DNA of 38,390 nt, from IMG/VR virus record IMGVR_UViG_3300027752_001394, positions 1-38,390 of that record. The stretch is one strand, 5' to 3'. The DNA is from a virus. Every line of letters starts with the position of its first letter. Position 1 is the stretch's first letter. Shown here piece after piece: positions 31,621 to 38,390 of the stretch. The translations under genes and the position numbers were made by a program. The notes beneath the pieces were generated by a model. It made no database searches and was not told the origin of the DNA. It saw nothing but the letters and a program-made list of their open reading frames with translations.

Positions 31621-32903
31621 AAAAAGCAAAAGTAAAAGAGATAGAAATATCTGATAGATTATATATAAAAAAACAAGACGTAGAAGATCATGACGAGCTT
31701 ATTGCTTTATTTACTTATGATAACGGAGAAGAATTTTTATCAACTATATCAGAGTCAGAAACTCATTATATAGTACCTGCTAATGGATATTATAAACTAG
31801 AGTGGGAGAGCGTAGTTGATAATAGAACCTTTGAAATTACAGATACAGATTTATCTTTCTCAGGAACTCTACGTCCAGAACAAAATGATGTAGTAGATCA
31901 GTTTTTTTCTAGAGGAAGAGCGCGAAGTGGTATATTACAAGCACCTTGTGGGTGGGGTAAAACTTTTACTGGTTGTGACATTATATCTAGAAATAAAACT
32001 AAGACATTAATAATGGTGCATACTAAGTTACTATTTAGACAGTGGATAGAAGAATTAGAAAAGCAAATACCTACAGCTAAGATAGGTAAAGTAGGAGATG
32101 GTATACTTGATATACAAGACGTTACTGTTGGCATATATAAAAGTGTTTACAATAATATAGATAGTTTAAAAAATAACTTTTCTATGGTACTAGTAGACGA
32201 AGCACACCTATGTCCTGCAGAAATGTTCTCTACTGCATTAAATGGTATTAATGCAAAAATAAAAATAGGTATTAGCGCCACTCCAAGAAGAAAAGACGGT
32301 AAACATGTATTTTTATCTGATTACTTTTCTACTTTTATGGTACATGCTAAAGACCCTAGACAACACGATAATCCAAGTGTCCATATTAGAAGAACAGATG
32401 TTAGATTTAATGTTATAGATCCTCAAAGAGATTGGTCTAGACAACTAAATAAGTTGTGCTCAAATAAAAATTATATAAAACTGATAGCTAAAGTAGCTAA
32501 AGAACATATAAAAGCAGGTAGATGCCCCTTAATATTAGGAGAGCGTGTACAAATGCTCAAAGATCTACAATTGCTTATACCAGATAGCGTATGCTTAATA
32601 GGAGAAACAGATGAATCAACTAGAACAGACGTTCTTTCGAATGTTGGCGGTAAGTACAAAGCGGTACTATCTACGAAACTTTTTGATGAAGGTATATCTT
32701 GTCATAGGCTTGATACTCTTTATATCACTTGTCCTAATAATAATCCTATAAAAATGGAACAAAGAATAGGTAGAATTATACGAGAGCATAATGATGCTAA
32801 GATACCTTTAGTAGAAGATTTTTGGCTGACTGGAGGAGTTGTAGCTAGACAGCAGCAAAAAAGATTAGAATGGTATAAGCAACGTGGATATGACATACTT
32901 TAA
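31617..32903 (+). CDS. Superfamily 2 DNA helicase (UvsW-like)
   Basis: 428 residues. LRPEQNDVVDQFF is a Q-like motif, APCGWGKTFTG (109-116) Walker A, VLVDEAHLC (DEAH, 194-197) motif II, GISATPRRKDGK motif III, and KMEQRIGRIIRE motif VI with the arginine finger. The N-terminal ~80 residues are a small beta-rich domain as in UvsW/RecG-type helicases. It probably remodels forks and recombination intermediates. It is linked to the polymerase and primase genes. Confidence 0.9.
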   Translation: MKKAKVKEIEISDRLYIKKQDVEDHDELIALFTYDNGEEFLSTISESETHYIVPANGYYKLEWESVVDNRTFEITDTDLSFSGTLRPEQNDVVDQFFSRGRARSGILQAPCGWGKTFTGCDIISRNKTKTLIMVHTKLLFRQWIEELEKQIPTAKIGKVGDGILDIQDVTVGIYKSVYNNIDSLKNNFSMVLVDEAHLCPAEMFSTALNGINAKIKIGISATPRRKDGKHVFLSDYFSTFMVHAKDPRQHDNPSVHIRRTDVRFNVIDPQRDWSRQLNKLCSNKNYIKLIAKVAKEHIKAGRCPLILGERVQMLKDLQLLIPDSVCLIGETDESTRTDVLSNVGGKYKAVLSTKLFDEGISCHRLDTLYITCPNNNPIKMEQRIGRIIREHNDAKIPLVEDFWLTGGVVARQQQKRLEWYKQRGYDIL

Positions 32904-33342
32904 TTGGGCAGAATTAGTATCAGTAGGAAGAAGAGATCCTGCTGCTATTATTATCTTGGCATATGCCCAAACTACAATATATAATGAGTCATATGCTAAA
33001 AATCTTCTTAATAAATTGAATATTAACCACATACCACCGTTTTTATTCTATGCTAAGACATTTACTCAATATAAAAGTAATTTAGTATGTAATTATAGAA
33101 CTAAAGAGATTCAAAGTTATTTTAAGAATCCAAGTTTTTTATTTACAAACGTAAGTGCAAGACAAAAGATGTTATATCTGCGAGCACTTTCAATGAGAAG
33201 AGTTACTGAGAAAGTAGATCACATACCAAGAAACTATTTTAATAAGGTAGCTTATAATCCTTTTTTAGATATAAAAGAAGATTATATATATTTTCCACAA
33301 GAGTCCTCGGTTCCGAGGACATCCTACACAAAAGAACTATAG
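32890..33342 (+). CDS. Unknown protein downstream of helicase
   Basis: 150 residues from ATG 32890 (a GTG two codons earlier is in frame). It overlaps the helicase by 14 bases. It is helix-rich with many Tyr and Asn (AKNLLNKLNINHIPPFLFYA) and a basic section KMLYLRALSMRRVTEK. There is no recognised motif. Close to its 3' end the mRNA can form a strong hairpin at 33303-33320. Confidence 0.6.
   Translation: MTYFNWAELVSVGRRDPAAIIILAYAQTTIYNESYAKNLLNKLNINHIPPFLFYAKTFTQYKSNLVCNYRTKEIQSYFKNPSFLFTNVSARQKMLYLRALSMRRVTEKVDHIPRNYFNKVAYNPFLDIKEDYIYFPQESSVPRTSYTKEL
33303..33320 (+). promoter_or_regulatory. GC-rich hairpin near gene end
   Basis: GTCCTCG-GTTC-CGAGGAC is a perfect seven-pair stem with a four-base loop, conspicuous in this AT-rich DNA. 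It lies 22 bases before a stop codon and 46 bases before the next ATG. There is no T-run, so a terminator is unlikely; an RNA-processing, stability or pausing signal ahead of the ssDNA-binding protein gene is possible. Confidence 0.5.
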
Positions 33343-33365
33343 TTCACAAATAAAGGAATAAAAAC

Positions 33366-34025
33366 ATGGTCGCATGGGATAAAGCCAAAGGCAAATCAAC
33401 TTCAGGAAATTCAGAACGTCGAGATATTCAACGTCTATCTATGGCTATTGGAGATACTAAAATTAGACTAGTAGGTGATGTAATGCCTAGATATTGTTAC
33501 TGGGTAGTCACAAAAGAAGGCAAGAAAATGCCTGTTGAGTGCTTAGAGTTTGATAGAGAAAAAGAAACATTTGTATCTACAAATCCTAACCCTTTTAAAG
33601 AGATTGATACAGATGTATATTCTGAGAAACCACAATTCTCTTACGTATGTAATGTAATTGATAGATCAGATAATAGTATTAAACTATTAGATCTTCGTCA
33701 AACTATTTATGCACAGATTGTAGATTACGCTACTAATCCAGACTACGGCAACCCCGCAGATCTAGAAGGTGGTTATGACCTTACTATCAAAAAAGAAAAA
33801 ACAGGACCGTTACCTCAAAATGTAAAGTATACACTAATTCCTGCACGTAGTAATTCTCCGCTTAAAGCAGAAGAAGCAGCATTAGAGTTATTTGATCTTA
33901 GTAAGATTTATAAGCGTCCTGATTATGATACTCAGAAAGAATGGTTAATGCAAAATACCACGCTATTTGCGGGTGATGTTTCTGATGAATTCAAACCTTC
34001 GGAAGATGTGGATGACTTAGCATGA
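33366..34025 (+). CDS. gp32-like single-stranded DNA-binding protein
   Basis: 219 residues with AAGGA eight bases before the ATG. The DNA-binding core has IGDTKIRLVGDVMPRYCYWV, then KKMPVECLEFDREKETF and SYVCNVIDRSDNSIKLLDLR, an order seen in T4-like phage ssDNA-binding proteins. The C-terminal tail is acidic (DEFKPSEDVDD), used by such proteins to contact replication partners. Zinc-binding Cys/His groups of T4 gp32 are not evident. It covers single strands at the fork; the overlap with the next gene is four bases. Confidence 0.72.
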   Translation: MVAWDKAKGKSTSGNSERRDIQRLSMAIGDTKIRLVGDVMPRYCYWVVTKEGKKMPVECLEFDREKETFVSTNPNPFKEIDTDVYSEKPQFSYVCNVIDRSDNSIKLLDLRQTIYAQIVDYATNPDYGNPADLEGGYDLTIKKEKTGPLPQNVKYTLIPARSNSPLKAEEAALELFDLSKIYKRPDYDTQKEWLMQNTTLFAGDVSDEFKPSEDVDDLA

Positions 34026-34867
34026 AAAAATCATTAGCAGATTTTGCTAAAAATAGTCACTCTGCTGATAGTAATACTACACCAGAAACTGAAGCGCCAA
34101 AAACAAAAACAAAGACTTTTGGTGCTTTTAAAGAGATAAATGGTGATCAAGCAACTATCGATTTAGAACAGCTTAGAAAACATAATATTTTTATTGCAAC
34201 TCCGTGTTATGGAGGTATGCTAACTGATCAGTACTTTTTAAGTATGTTTAGGCTTTCACAAACATTAATGCAGCACGGTATAAACTTTAGAATTACTACT
34301 CTTAGAAATGAAAGTTTAATTACTAGAGCCAGAAATATTATAACAGCTATGTTTTTGGAAAGTGAGTGTACTCATTTATTTTTTGTGGATTCTGACATAG
34401 AATTTCAAGCAGAAGATGTACTGCGAGCATTAGCTTACGATAAAGATATTATAGCAGCAGCTTACCCTAAAAAAGCTCTACCCGTGCAGTACGCAATTAA
34501 TTTTAAGTTTTTAGATGACGATAAACGTAGAATTAGAGTAGAAAACGGAGCTATTGAGGTGTTAGATGCTTCTACGGGATTCTTTATGATAAAAAAGAGA
34601 GTAGTAGAAAAGATGATGCAGGCATATCCAGAACTGCACTATAGAAATGATTCTAATATAGATCCTAAGTTTAATAAATATTGTTACTCTTTCTTTGATA
34701 CTATTCACGATCCAGACGATAATAGATATCTTTCAGAAGACTATACTTTCTGTCGTAGATGGCAAAAGCTAGGCGGAGAAATCTGGCTAGACCCTAATAC
34801 TAAACTAAATCATGTCGGAAGTTATACTTTTGAAGGTGATGTATCTAAAATTATTAACAGTGGTTAA
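34022..34867 (+). CDS. GT-A glycosyltransferase-like protein
   Basis: 281 residues, overlapping the ssDNA-binding gene by four bases. The first ~50 residues are polar and charged. IFIATPCYGGMLTDQYF starts the domain at ~55, NIITAMFLESECTHLFFVDSDIEF gives the DxD at ~115, and SEDYTFCRRWQKLGGEIWLDP is the D-x-x-F-C-R end of family 2-like transferases. Such proteins are common in phage genomes; some glycosylate modified DNA or virion proteins. A target here is unknown, and its place among replication genes leaves DNA glycosylation conceivable but unproven. Confidence 0.72.
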   Translation: MKKSLADFAKNSHSADSNTTPETEAPKTKTKTFGAFKEINGDQATIDLEQLRKHNIFIATPCYGGMLTDQYFLSMFRLSQTLMQHGINFRITTLRNESLITRARNIITAMFLESECTHLFFVDSDIEFQAEDVLRALAYDKDIIAAAYPKKALPVQYAINFKFLDDDKRRIRVENGAIEVLDASTGFFMIKKRVVEKMMQAYPELHYRNDSNIDPKFNKYCYSFFDTIHDPDDNRYLSEDYTFCRRWQKLGGEIWLDPNTKLNHVGSYTFEGDVSKIINSG

Positions 34868-34873
34868 ATAGTT

Positions 34874-35809
34874 TTGTACAAAAGTATTAAAACTTTTACC
34901 AATGAGTATGACGTAGAAGTTGAGTGGGATCTAACAACTAGGTGTAACTATTCATGTAGTTATTGCAAAAGTTATGATAACACTCAACCTTTACTGTTAA
35001 AAAATATACAAGAGTATAAGAAAGTAGTAAACTACTTATCTTCTTATTACCCCAAAAAAATAATGAAAATTGACCTTTTAGGCGGTGAGCCTATGTTATT
35101 TAAAGAATGGGCTGAGTTACTTCAGTATATATACGATTGTGGTCACATACCAAAAATAATAACTAACTTAGCTATACCACTTAATACGTTGAGAAATAGA
35201 GTATATAATAAGACCTTTGGCGAATGTATTGACGTAAGCTTTCATCCTGAATTTTCTAATCCTCAAGCATTTATAGATAAAGTTAAGTTTTTATATAATA
35301 ATGGATATCTAAAAACTGGAGGGGTTTTGATGCACCCCAATCATTGGAACACTTGCATATATGTCTATAATGAGTTAAAATATACTAATAAAGTAGGTTA
35401 TAGTAAGATTAAAAATGAAGATACTAATTCAAATAGTATAGCATCAGGTTTTATTAACTATACTAATGAGCAGGAGGACATACTAAGTACTCCTAGTATA
35501 GTAAGTAGTGGTAGGTATACAGAAGTCACTTATGAAGATAAAGTAGAAACCTACAAAACTATAGATGATCTATTTGCTAATAATATAACCAACTTTCAAG
35601 GGCTAAACTGCTATGTAGGAAGTACTAGATTACATATAAAACCTAATGGGGACAGCTACCCCAGTGCTTGCTTACTAAAGTATGCAAAAAGTAAAATAGG
35701 TAATGTATACAAGCAAGATTTAAAGATTATTAATAAACCAATAGTATGTCCTTTTAGCTTTTGTGGTTGCGGGCCTGATATTAGAATTGAGAAAAGAAAA
35801 GTAATATGA
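34874..35809 (+). CDS. Radical SAM protein with SPASM-like C-terminus
   Basis: 311 residues; TTG is the only start that includes the domain's opening, and it lacks a good ribosome site. CNYSCSYC (Cys24, Cys28, Cys31) binds the 4Fe-4S cluster that cleaves SAM. LLGGEPML is the GGEP motif. Near the end, GLNCYVGSTRLHIKPNGDSY, CLLK, CPF and CGCGPD give several cysteines as in SPASM domains with an extra cluster. Relatives modify peptides or small molecules. It could modify a product handled by the neighbouring glycosyltransferase and oxygenase. The stop overlaps the next ATG by four bases. Confidence 0.85.
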   Translation: MYKSIKTFTNEYDVEVEWDLTTRCNYSCSYCKSYDNTQPLLLKNIQEYKKVVNYLSSYYPKKIMKIDLLGGEPMLFKEWAELLQYIYDCGHIPKIITNLAIPLNTLRNRVYNKTFGECIDVSFHPEFSNPQAFIDKVKFLYNNGYLKTGGVLMHPNHWNTCIYVYNELKYTNKVGYSKIKNEDTNSNSIASGFINYTNEQEDILSTPSIVSSGRYTEVTYEDKVETYKTIDDLFANNITNFQGLNCYVGSTRLHIKPNGDSYPSACLLKYAKSKIGNVYKQDLKIINKPIVCPFSFCGCGPDIRIEKRKVI

Positions 35810-36420
35810 GTGACGTAGATAGAGAAATATTATTACAACAGATAAGAATCAAAGAAAACTTATTCGCAGAAGGGGGTAATAAAGATTTTTACAATAAAAT
35901 TCTTAGTAATGAAGAACTATTTGATGATGAGATTTTTGTTAAAGCACAACAAATAAAGATGTTTAGAGGCAAAACTATACCTTTTAAGTTACTAAGCAAC
36001 ACCGACACTGTTGTTAAGTTTGAGTTAAAAAGATATATGAATTTTGTTAGATTTGTAGGACAAACTGTTATACATCAAGCCTTTAATGAGCTTCACGCAC
36101 CAGACAATACTGAGATAACCAGATGGAAAGTAGGATCATCTATGACTCCTCACTCAGACAATTCTTGGCCTGATGGAAATCAACTAGATCACCCTACTAG
36201 TTTTAGAACATGGTCTGGCATATACTATATCAATGATGACTATGAGGGTGGAGAAATATACTTTCCAGAATTAAATTGGAATTTTAGACCTAAAGCAGAT
36301 ACTCTTCTAATGTTTCCTTCTACTAGTAAGTATATACACGGAGTTAATACGGTATCTAAGGGTACACGATTTACTGTAGCTGCATGGTATACTAATGACT
36401 ATGGGTATCTAGAAGTATAG
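35806..36420 (+). CDS. Prolyl-4-hydroxylase-like 2OG-Fe(II) oxygenase
   Basis: 204 residues. Typical P4H-type core: SSMTPHSDNSWP (His116, Asp118), IYYINDDYEGGEIYFPEL, DTLLMFPSTSKYIHGVNTV (His178) and GTRFTVAAWYT (Arg188). It should oxidise a protein or sugar residue with Fe(II), O2 and 2-oxoglutarate. It is the best-formed member of the four such proteins here. It is coupled to the radical SAM gene by an ATGA overlap and is the last gene before a gene-free, foldable segment. Confidence 0.85.
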   Translation: MSDVDREILLQQIRIKENLFAEGGNKDFYNKILSNEELFDDEIFVKAQQIKMFRGKTIPFKLLSNTDTVVKFELKRYMNFVRFVGQTVIHQAFNELHAPDNTEITRWKVGSSMTPHSDNSWPDGNQLDHPTSFRTWSGIYYINDDYEGGEIYFPELNWNFRPKADTLLMFPSTSKYIHGVNTVSKGTRFTVAAWYTNDYGYLEV

Positions 36421-36597
36421 GCGCAATACGGGACCGGACAGTTATGCAACTACGTTGCCCGTCTACAGAACTAACGTTCTAAACACAGGAGAACAGTTGT
36501 GGGAGCGCTGTTCATTAGCTTTTCACCTACGGTGTAACTCCTGTTCACTTGCTGCTTACAATATATAGCATACTTATCTAAAAGAGGCCAACTAAAA
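36421..36597 (+). ncRNA. Foldable gene-free segment, candidate structured RNA
   Basis: There is no sizeable gene here. Base composition is clearly richer in G+C than the neighbours. Potential stems in order: GCAAC-TAC-GTTGC (36446-36458); AGAAC-TAAC-GTTCT (36467-36480); AACAG with CTGTT (36492-36496, 36508-36512); CACC-TAC-GGTG (36524-36534); and ACAGGAG with CTCCTGT (36485-36491, 36538-36544), which encloses the two preceding stems as a three-way junction. GAACAG can also pair with a second CTGTTC at 36541-36546, an alternative fold. A leader, riboswitch-like element or small RNA is possible; no known family is recognised. Confidence 0.45.
36499..36537 (+). CDS. Possible 12-codon leader peptide
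   Basis: A GTG seven bases after AGGAG (36487-36491) opens MGALFISFSPTV and a TAA. The ribosome site forms one arm of the ACAGGAG/CTCCTGT stem, so translation and folding would compete, as in leader-controlled genes. Evidence is limited to start, spacing and overlap with structure; chance is quite possible. Confidence 0.25.
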   Translation: MGALFISFSPTV

Positions 36598-37353
36598 ATG
36601 TTAAGACTTTTACCTACATCTAAAAATAATCCAGACAGGGATACTACAGTACAGTGGTGGGGTGGAGATAATGAACTAGATTATACTAAAAATTTAAAGA
36701 TAATAGGTAATAGTTGGGATTATATTAACAAACCAGTTACATATACTATTAACTCACAGGGATATAGATGTAAAGAATTTGATAAGTTAGATTGGGAAAA
36801 TAGCTATTCAGTATTAGGTTGTTCACATATATTTGGTGAAGGCAATGCTTTTGAAGACTGTATACCACAAAAACTAGAATCGTTTTCTGGCACTACGTGC
36901 ATAAACTTAGGGGTATCAGCCTCTGCTAGTGAACATTGTTTTTTAAATGCTCTAAAGATTTTTAGCTATACAAAGGTTAAAAAGATAATTATAGTATGGC
37001 CTTATCTTACTAGAGAAAACTTATATGACGAAGACTATTTATACAGATATAAACATATACTAAAAAATATGGGAATGAATAATACTAAGAAAAATCTTTT
37101 ATATAAATGGTTAGAACAAACAATAACTCCTACTGAGCATTGGAAATATCTTAAAAAAACTTATATAGAAATTCTTACACAATTATATGGAGATAGGTTT
37201 ATTAATTTTAGTATAGAAGAATTAGAAATGGAATTTGGTGGAGCTACTAACGAAACTTTAGAGTATGATTTAGCTAGAGATAGAAATCATTATGGCCCTC
37301 AATGGAATACTAAAGTTGCAAAGAAAATACTAAAGGAAATAAACAATGATTAA
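36598..37353 (+). CDS. SGNH/GDSL hydrolase-like protein
   Basis: 251 residues. YSVLGCSHIFGEG (Ser76) takes the place of block I with the nucleophile serine, CINLGVSASASEH gives block II, and RDRNHYGPQ near residue 230 holds the Asp/His pair of block V. The middle KIIIVWPYLTREN contains the third strand. Such enzymes cleave or transfer acyl esters, often on sugars. The upstream UTR carries the foldable segment and AGAGG before the ATG. Confidence 0.68.
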   Translation: MLRLLPTSKNNPDRDTTVQWWGGDNELDYTKNLKIIGNSWDYINKPVTYTINSQGYRCKEFDKLDWENSYSVLGCSHIFGEGNAFEDCIPQKLESFSGTTCINLGVSASASEHCFLNALKIFSYTKVKKIIIVWPYLTRENLYDEDYLYRYKHILKNMGMNNTKKNLLYKWLEQTITPTEHWKYLKKTYIEILTQLYGDRFINFSIEELEMEFGGATNETLEYDLARDRNHYGPQWNTKVAKKILKEINND

Positions 37354-38308
37354 GATTATGAGTAGTGCAGATTGGCACGTTAATCTACATAAGAAGAAAG
37401 TACCTTATAAGTGGCAAACTAATCGTTTTAAACTAATGTTTGAGCGTATGAGTAGATTAGAAAAAGACTGCGATGTACATGTTATCGCAGGTGATTTATT
37501 TGATAAAAAACCAGAACCTGATGAAATTTGTTTAGTACTATCTTATCTAAACTCAGTAACCATTCCAACATATATAATTCCGGGGAACCATGAAGCTACT
37601 AAAAAAGGCGAAACATTTTGGGAACACTTTACTCTTGAAAATACAATTAATAATCCAATGGTCAAAGTATTCACTAAGAATTCCAGAGAAGTTTTTAGAT
37701 CACAAGGATTTTGTTTCTTCCCATATGGAGAAGTACAGACAGACAACTTACCACAATATGTTGATGGTGATATACTGGTTACTCACATTAGAGGAGAAGT
37801 TCCGCCACATATTACGCCAGAATATGACTTCGCCTATCTCGCTCCTTGGGGCTTATGTTTACTTGGTGATTTACACTTTAATCATCGCTATCTTGACACT
37901 AACTGTTACTATCCTGGCTCTCCAATAAATACTACTTTTGATCGTGATGATAACCGTGACTATGGTATTGATATATTTAACTTAGTAGATTCTAGAAACT
38001 ATACTAGAGAATTTATTAACCTAAAACTGCCTAAGCTTATTAGACGTACAATTAAGGTAGGCGAGCTTATGAGTGCAGACTCTTATCATCATGTAATGTA
38101 TGAAGTTACAGGCTCTATAGATGAGCTTAGTAGAGTAGAGAAGAGTGATTTACTTGATAAAAAAATGGTAGAAAAACCTGCCTCAGACTCTACCTTAGAT
38201 CTAAAAGGCATGACTATTTATGAAGAGCTTAAAACATACTTAACACATATAAAAGTATCAGATGTTGATAAAGTACTGCTTGAGTTTGAAAATGTAAATC
38301 AAACATAA
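37346..38308 (+). CDS. gp47/SbcD-like recombination nuclease (metallophosphoesterase)
   Basis: 320 residues, AAAGGA before the ATG. Metal-binding motifs: SSADWHVN (Asp9, His11), VIAGDLFDKKPEPDE (Asp50), IIPGNHEATKKG (Asn81, His82), ILVTHIRGE, and LLGDLHFNH. These match the SbcD/Mre11/gp47 exonuclease family, which works with a SMC-like ATPase (gp46/SbcC) on DNA ends. No gp46 partner is visible within the window; it may lie beyond its end. The TAA overlaps the next ATG. Confidence 0.88.
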   Translation: MIKIMSSADWHVNLHKKKVPYKWQTNRFKLMFERMSRLEKDCDVHVIAGDLFDKKPEPDEICLVLSYLNSVTIPTYIIPGNHEATKKGETFWEHFTLENTINNPMVKVFTKNSREVFRSQGFCFFPYGEVQTDNLPQYVDGDILVTHIRGEVPPHITPEYDFAYLAPWGLCLLGDLHFNHRYLDTNCYYPGSPINTTFDRDDNRDYGIDIFNLVDSRNYTREFINLKLPKLIRRTIKVGELMSADSYHHVMYEVTGSIDELSRVEKSDLLDKKMVEKPASDSTLDLKGMTIYEELKTYLTHIKVSDVDKVLLEFENVNQT

Positions 38309-38390
38309 TGATAGACTTATCCTTGAATAGAGTATACTGGGAATATGCACAGAATAATAGCTGGATGCGTCCAGAAAGCTTTGTGTCTTC
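38308..38390 (+). CDS. Start of a gene cut by the window edge
   Basis: An ATG in TAATG opens a frame that stays open to the end of the window (27 codons: begins MIDLSLNRVYWEYAQNN). It is too short to identify. It does not look like the usual start of gp46, but a gp46-like or other recombination gene cannot be excluded. Confidence 0.55.
   Translation, partial: MIDLSLNRVYWEYAQNNSWMRPESFVS

Noticed and set aside
1-38390. CRISPR arrays, tRNA genes, insertion sequences, integrase or attachment sites
   Set aside because: Reading the gaps showed no regular repeats, no tRNA cloverleaf apart from the tmRNA, and no transposase or integrase motifs.

Overview
The window looks like part of the genome of a lytic, tailed marine bacteriophage. 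The DNA is AT-rich (roughly one third G+C by eye). Every credible gene lies on the + strand, and genes are packed end to end with TAATG or ATGA junctions. They include a phage replication module: family A DNA polymerase, DnaB-like helicase, CHC2/TOPRIM primase, SF2 helicase, gp32-like single-strand binding protein, gp47-like nuclease and NAD-dependent ligase. No capsid, tail, portal or terminase gene is in the window. A circularly permuted tmRNA with an alphaproteobacterial look, an outer-membrane porin-like protein and a tripartite tricarboxylate transporter point to a Gram-negative, probably alphaproteobacterial, marine host. The host assignment is inference.

Layout. (1) 1-1360: a translation module with ribosomal protein bS21, two small proteins and a permuted tmRNA with a readable 14-residue tag. 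(2) 1374-2168: a secreted porin-like beta-barrel. (3) 2206-10537: a sugar/glycan cluster with a NeuD-type acetyltransferase, DegT-type aminotransferase, two SDR sugar-nucleotide enzymes, several glycosyltransferases, a methyltransferase and two small unknowns. (4) 10500-15548: accessory enzymes and DNA-binding proteins, namely an A-type Fe-S carrier, two 2OG-Fe(II) oxygenase-like proteins, a 455-aa unknown, a PC4-like protein, a DUF5664-type dNTP diphosphohydrolase and a methyltransferase, closed by an intrinsic terminator. (5) 15628-18861: a TctA-type permease, a TctC-like binding protein and a third 2OG oxygenase-like protein. (6) 18864-22798: a cassette behind a perfect consensus sigma-70 promoter, with a sulfotransferase-like protein, an amidinotransferase, a GNAT-like protein, an unknown and a tandem pair of paralogues. 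(7) 22826-38308: replication and recombination genes, interrupted by a glycosyltransferase/radical SAM/2OG-oxygenase block and by a 177-base gene-free segment (36421-36597) that can fold extensively.

How the parts fit together (inference). bS21 and tmRNA would act on host ribosomes. The porin, sugar cluster and transporter would remodel the host envelope and nutrient uptake. The replication block copies phage DNA. Strong host-type promoters occur before the sugar cluster, the amidinotransferase cassette, the repeat HTH protein and the replication genes, suggesting transcription by host RNA polymerase. The best candidates for undescribed biology are the permuted tmRNA next to bS21, the two-gene tricarboxylate-type transporter without TctB, the promoter-driven amidinotransferase cassette and the structured gap at 36421-36597.
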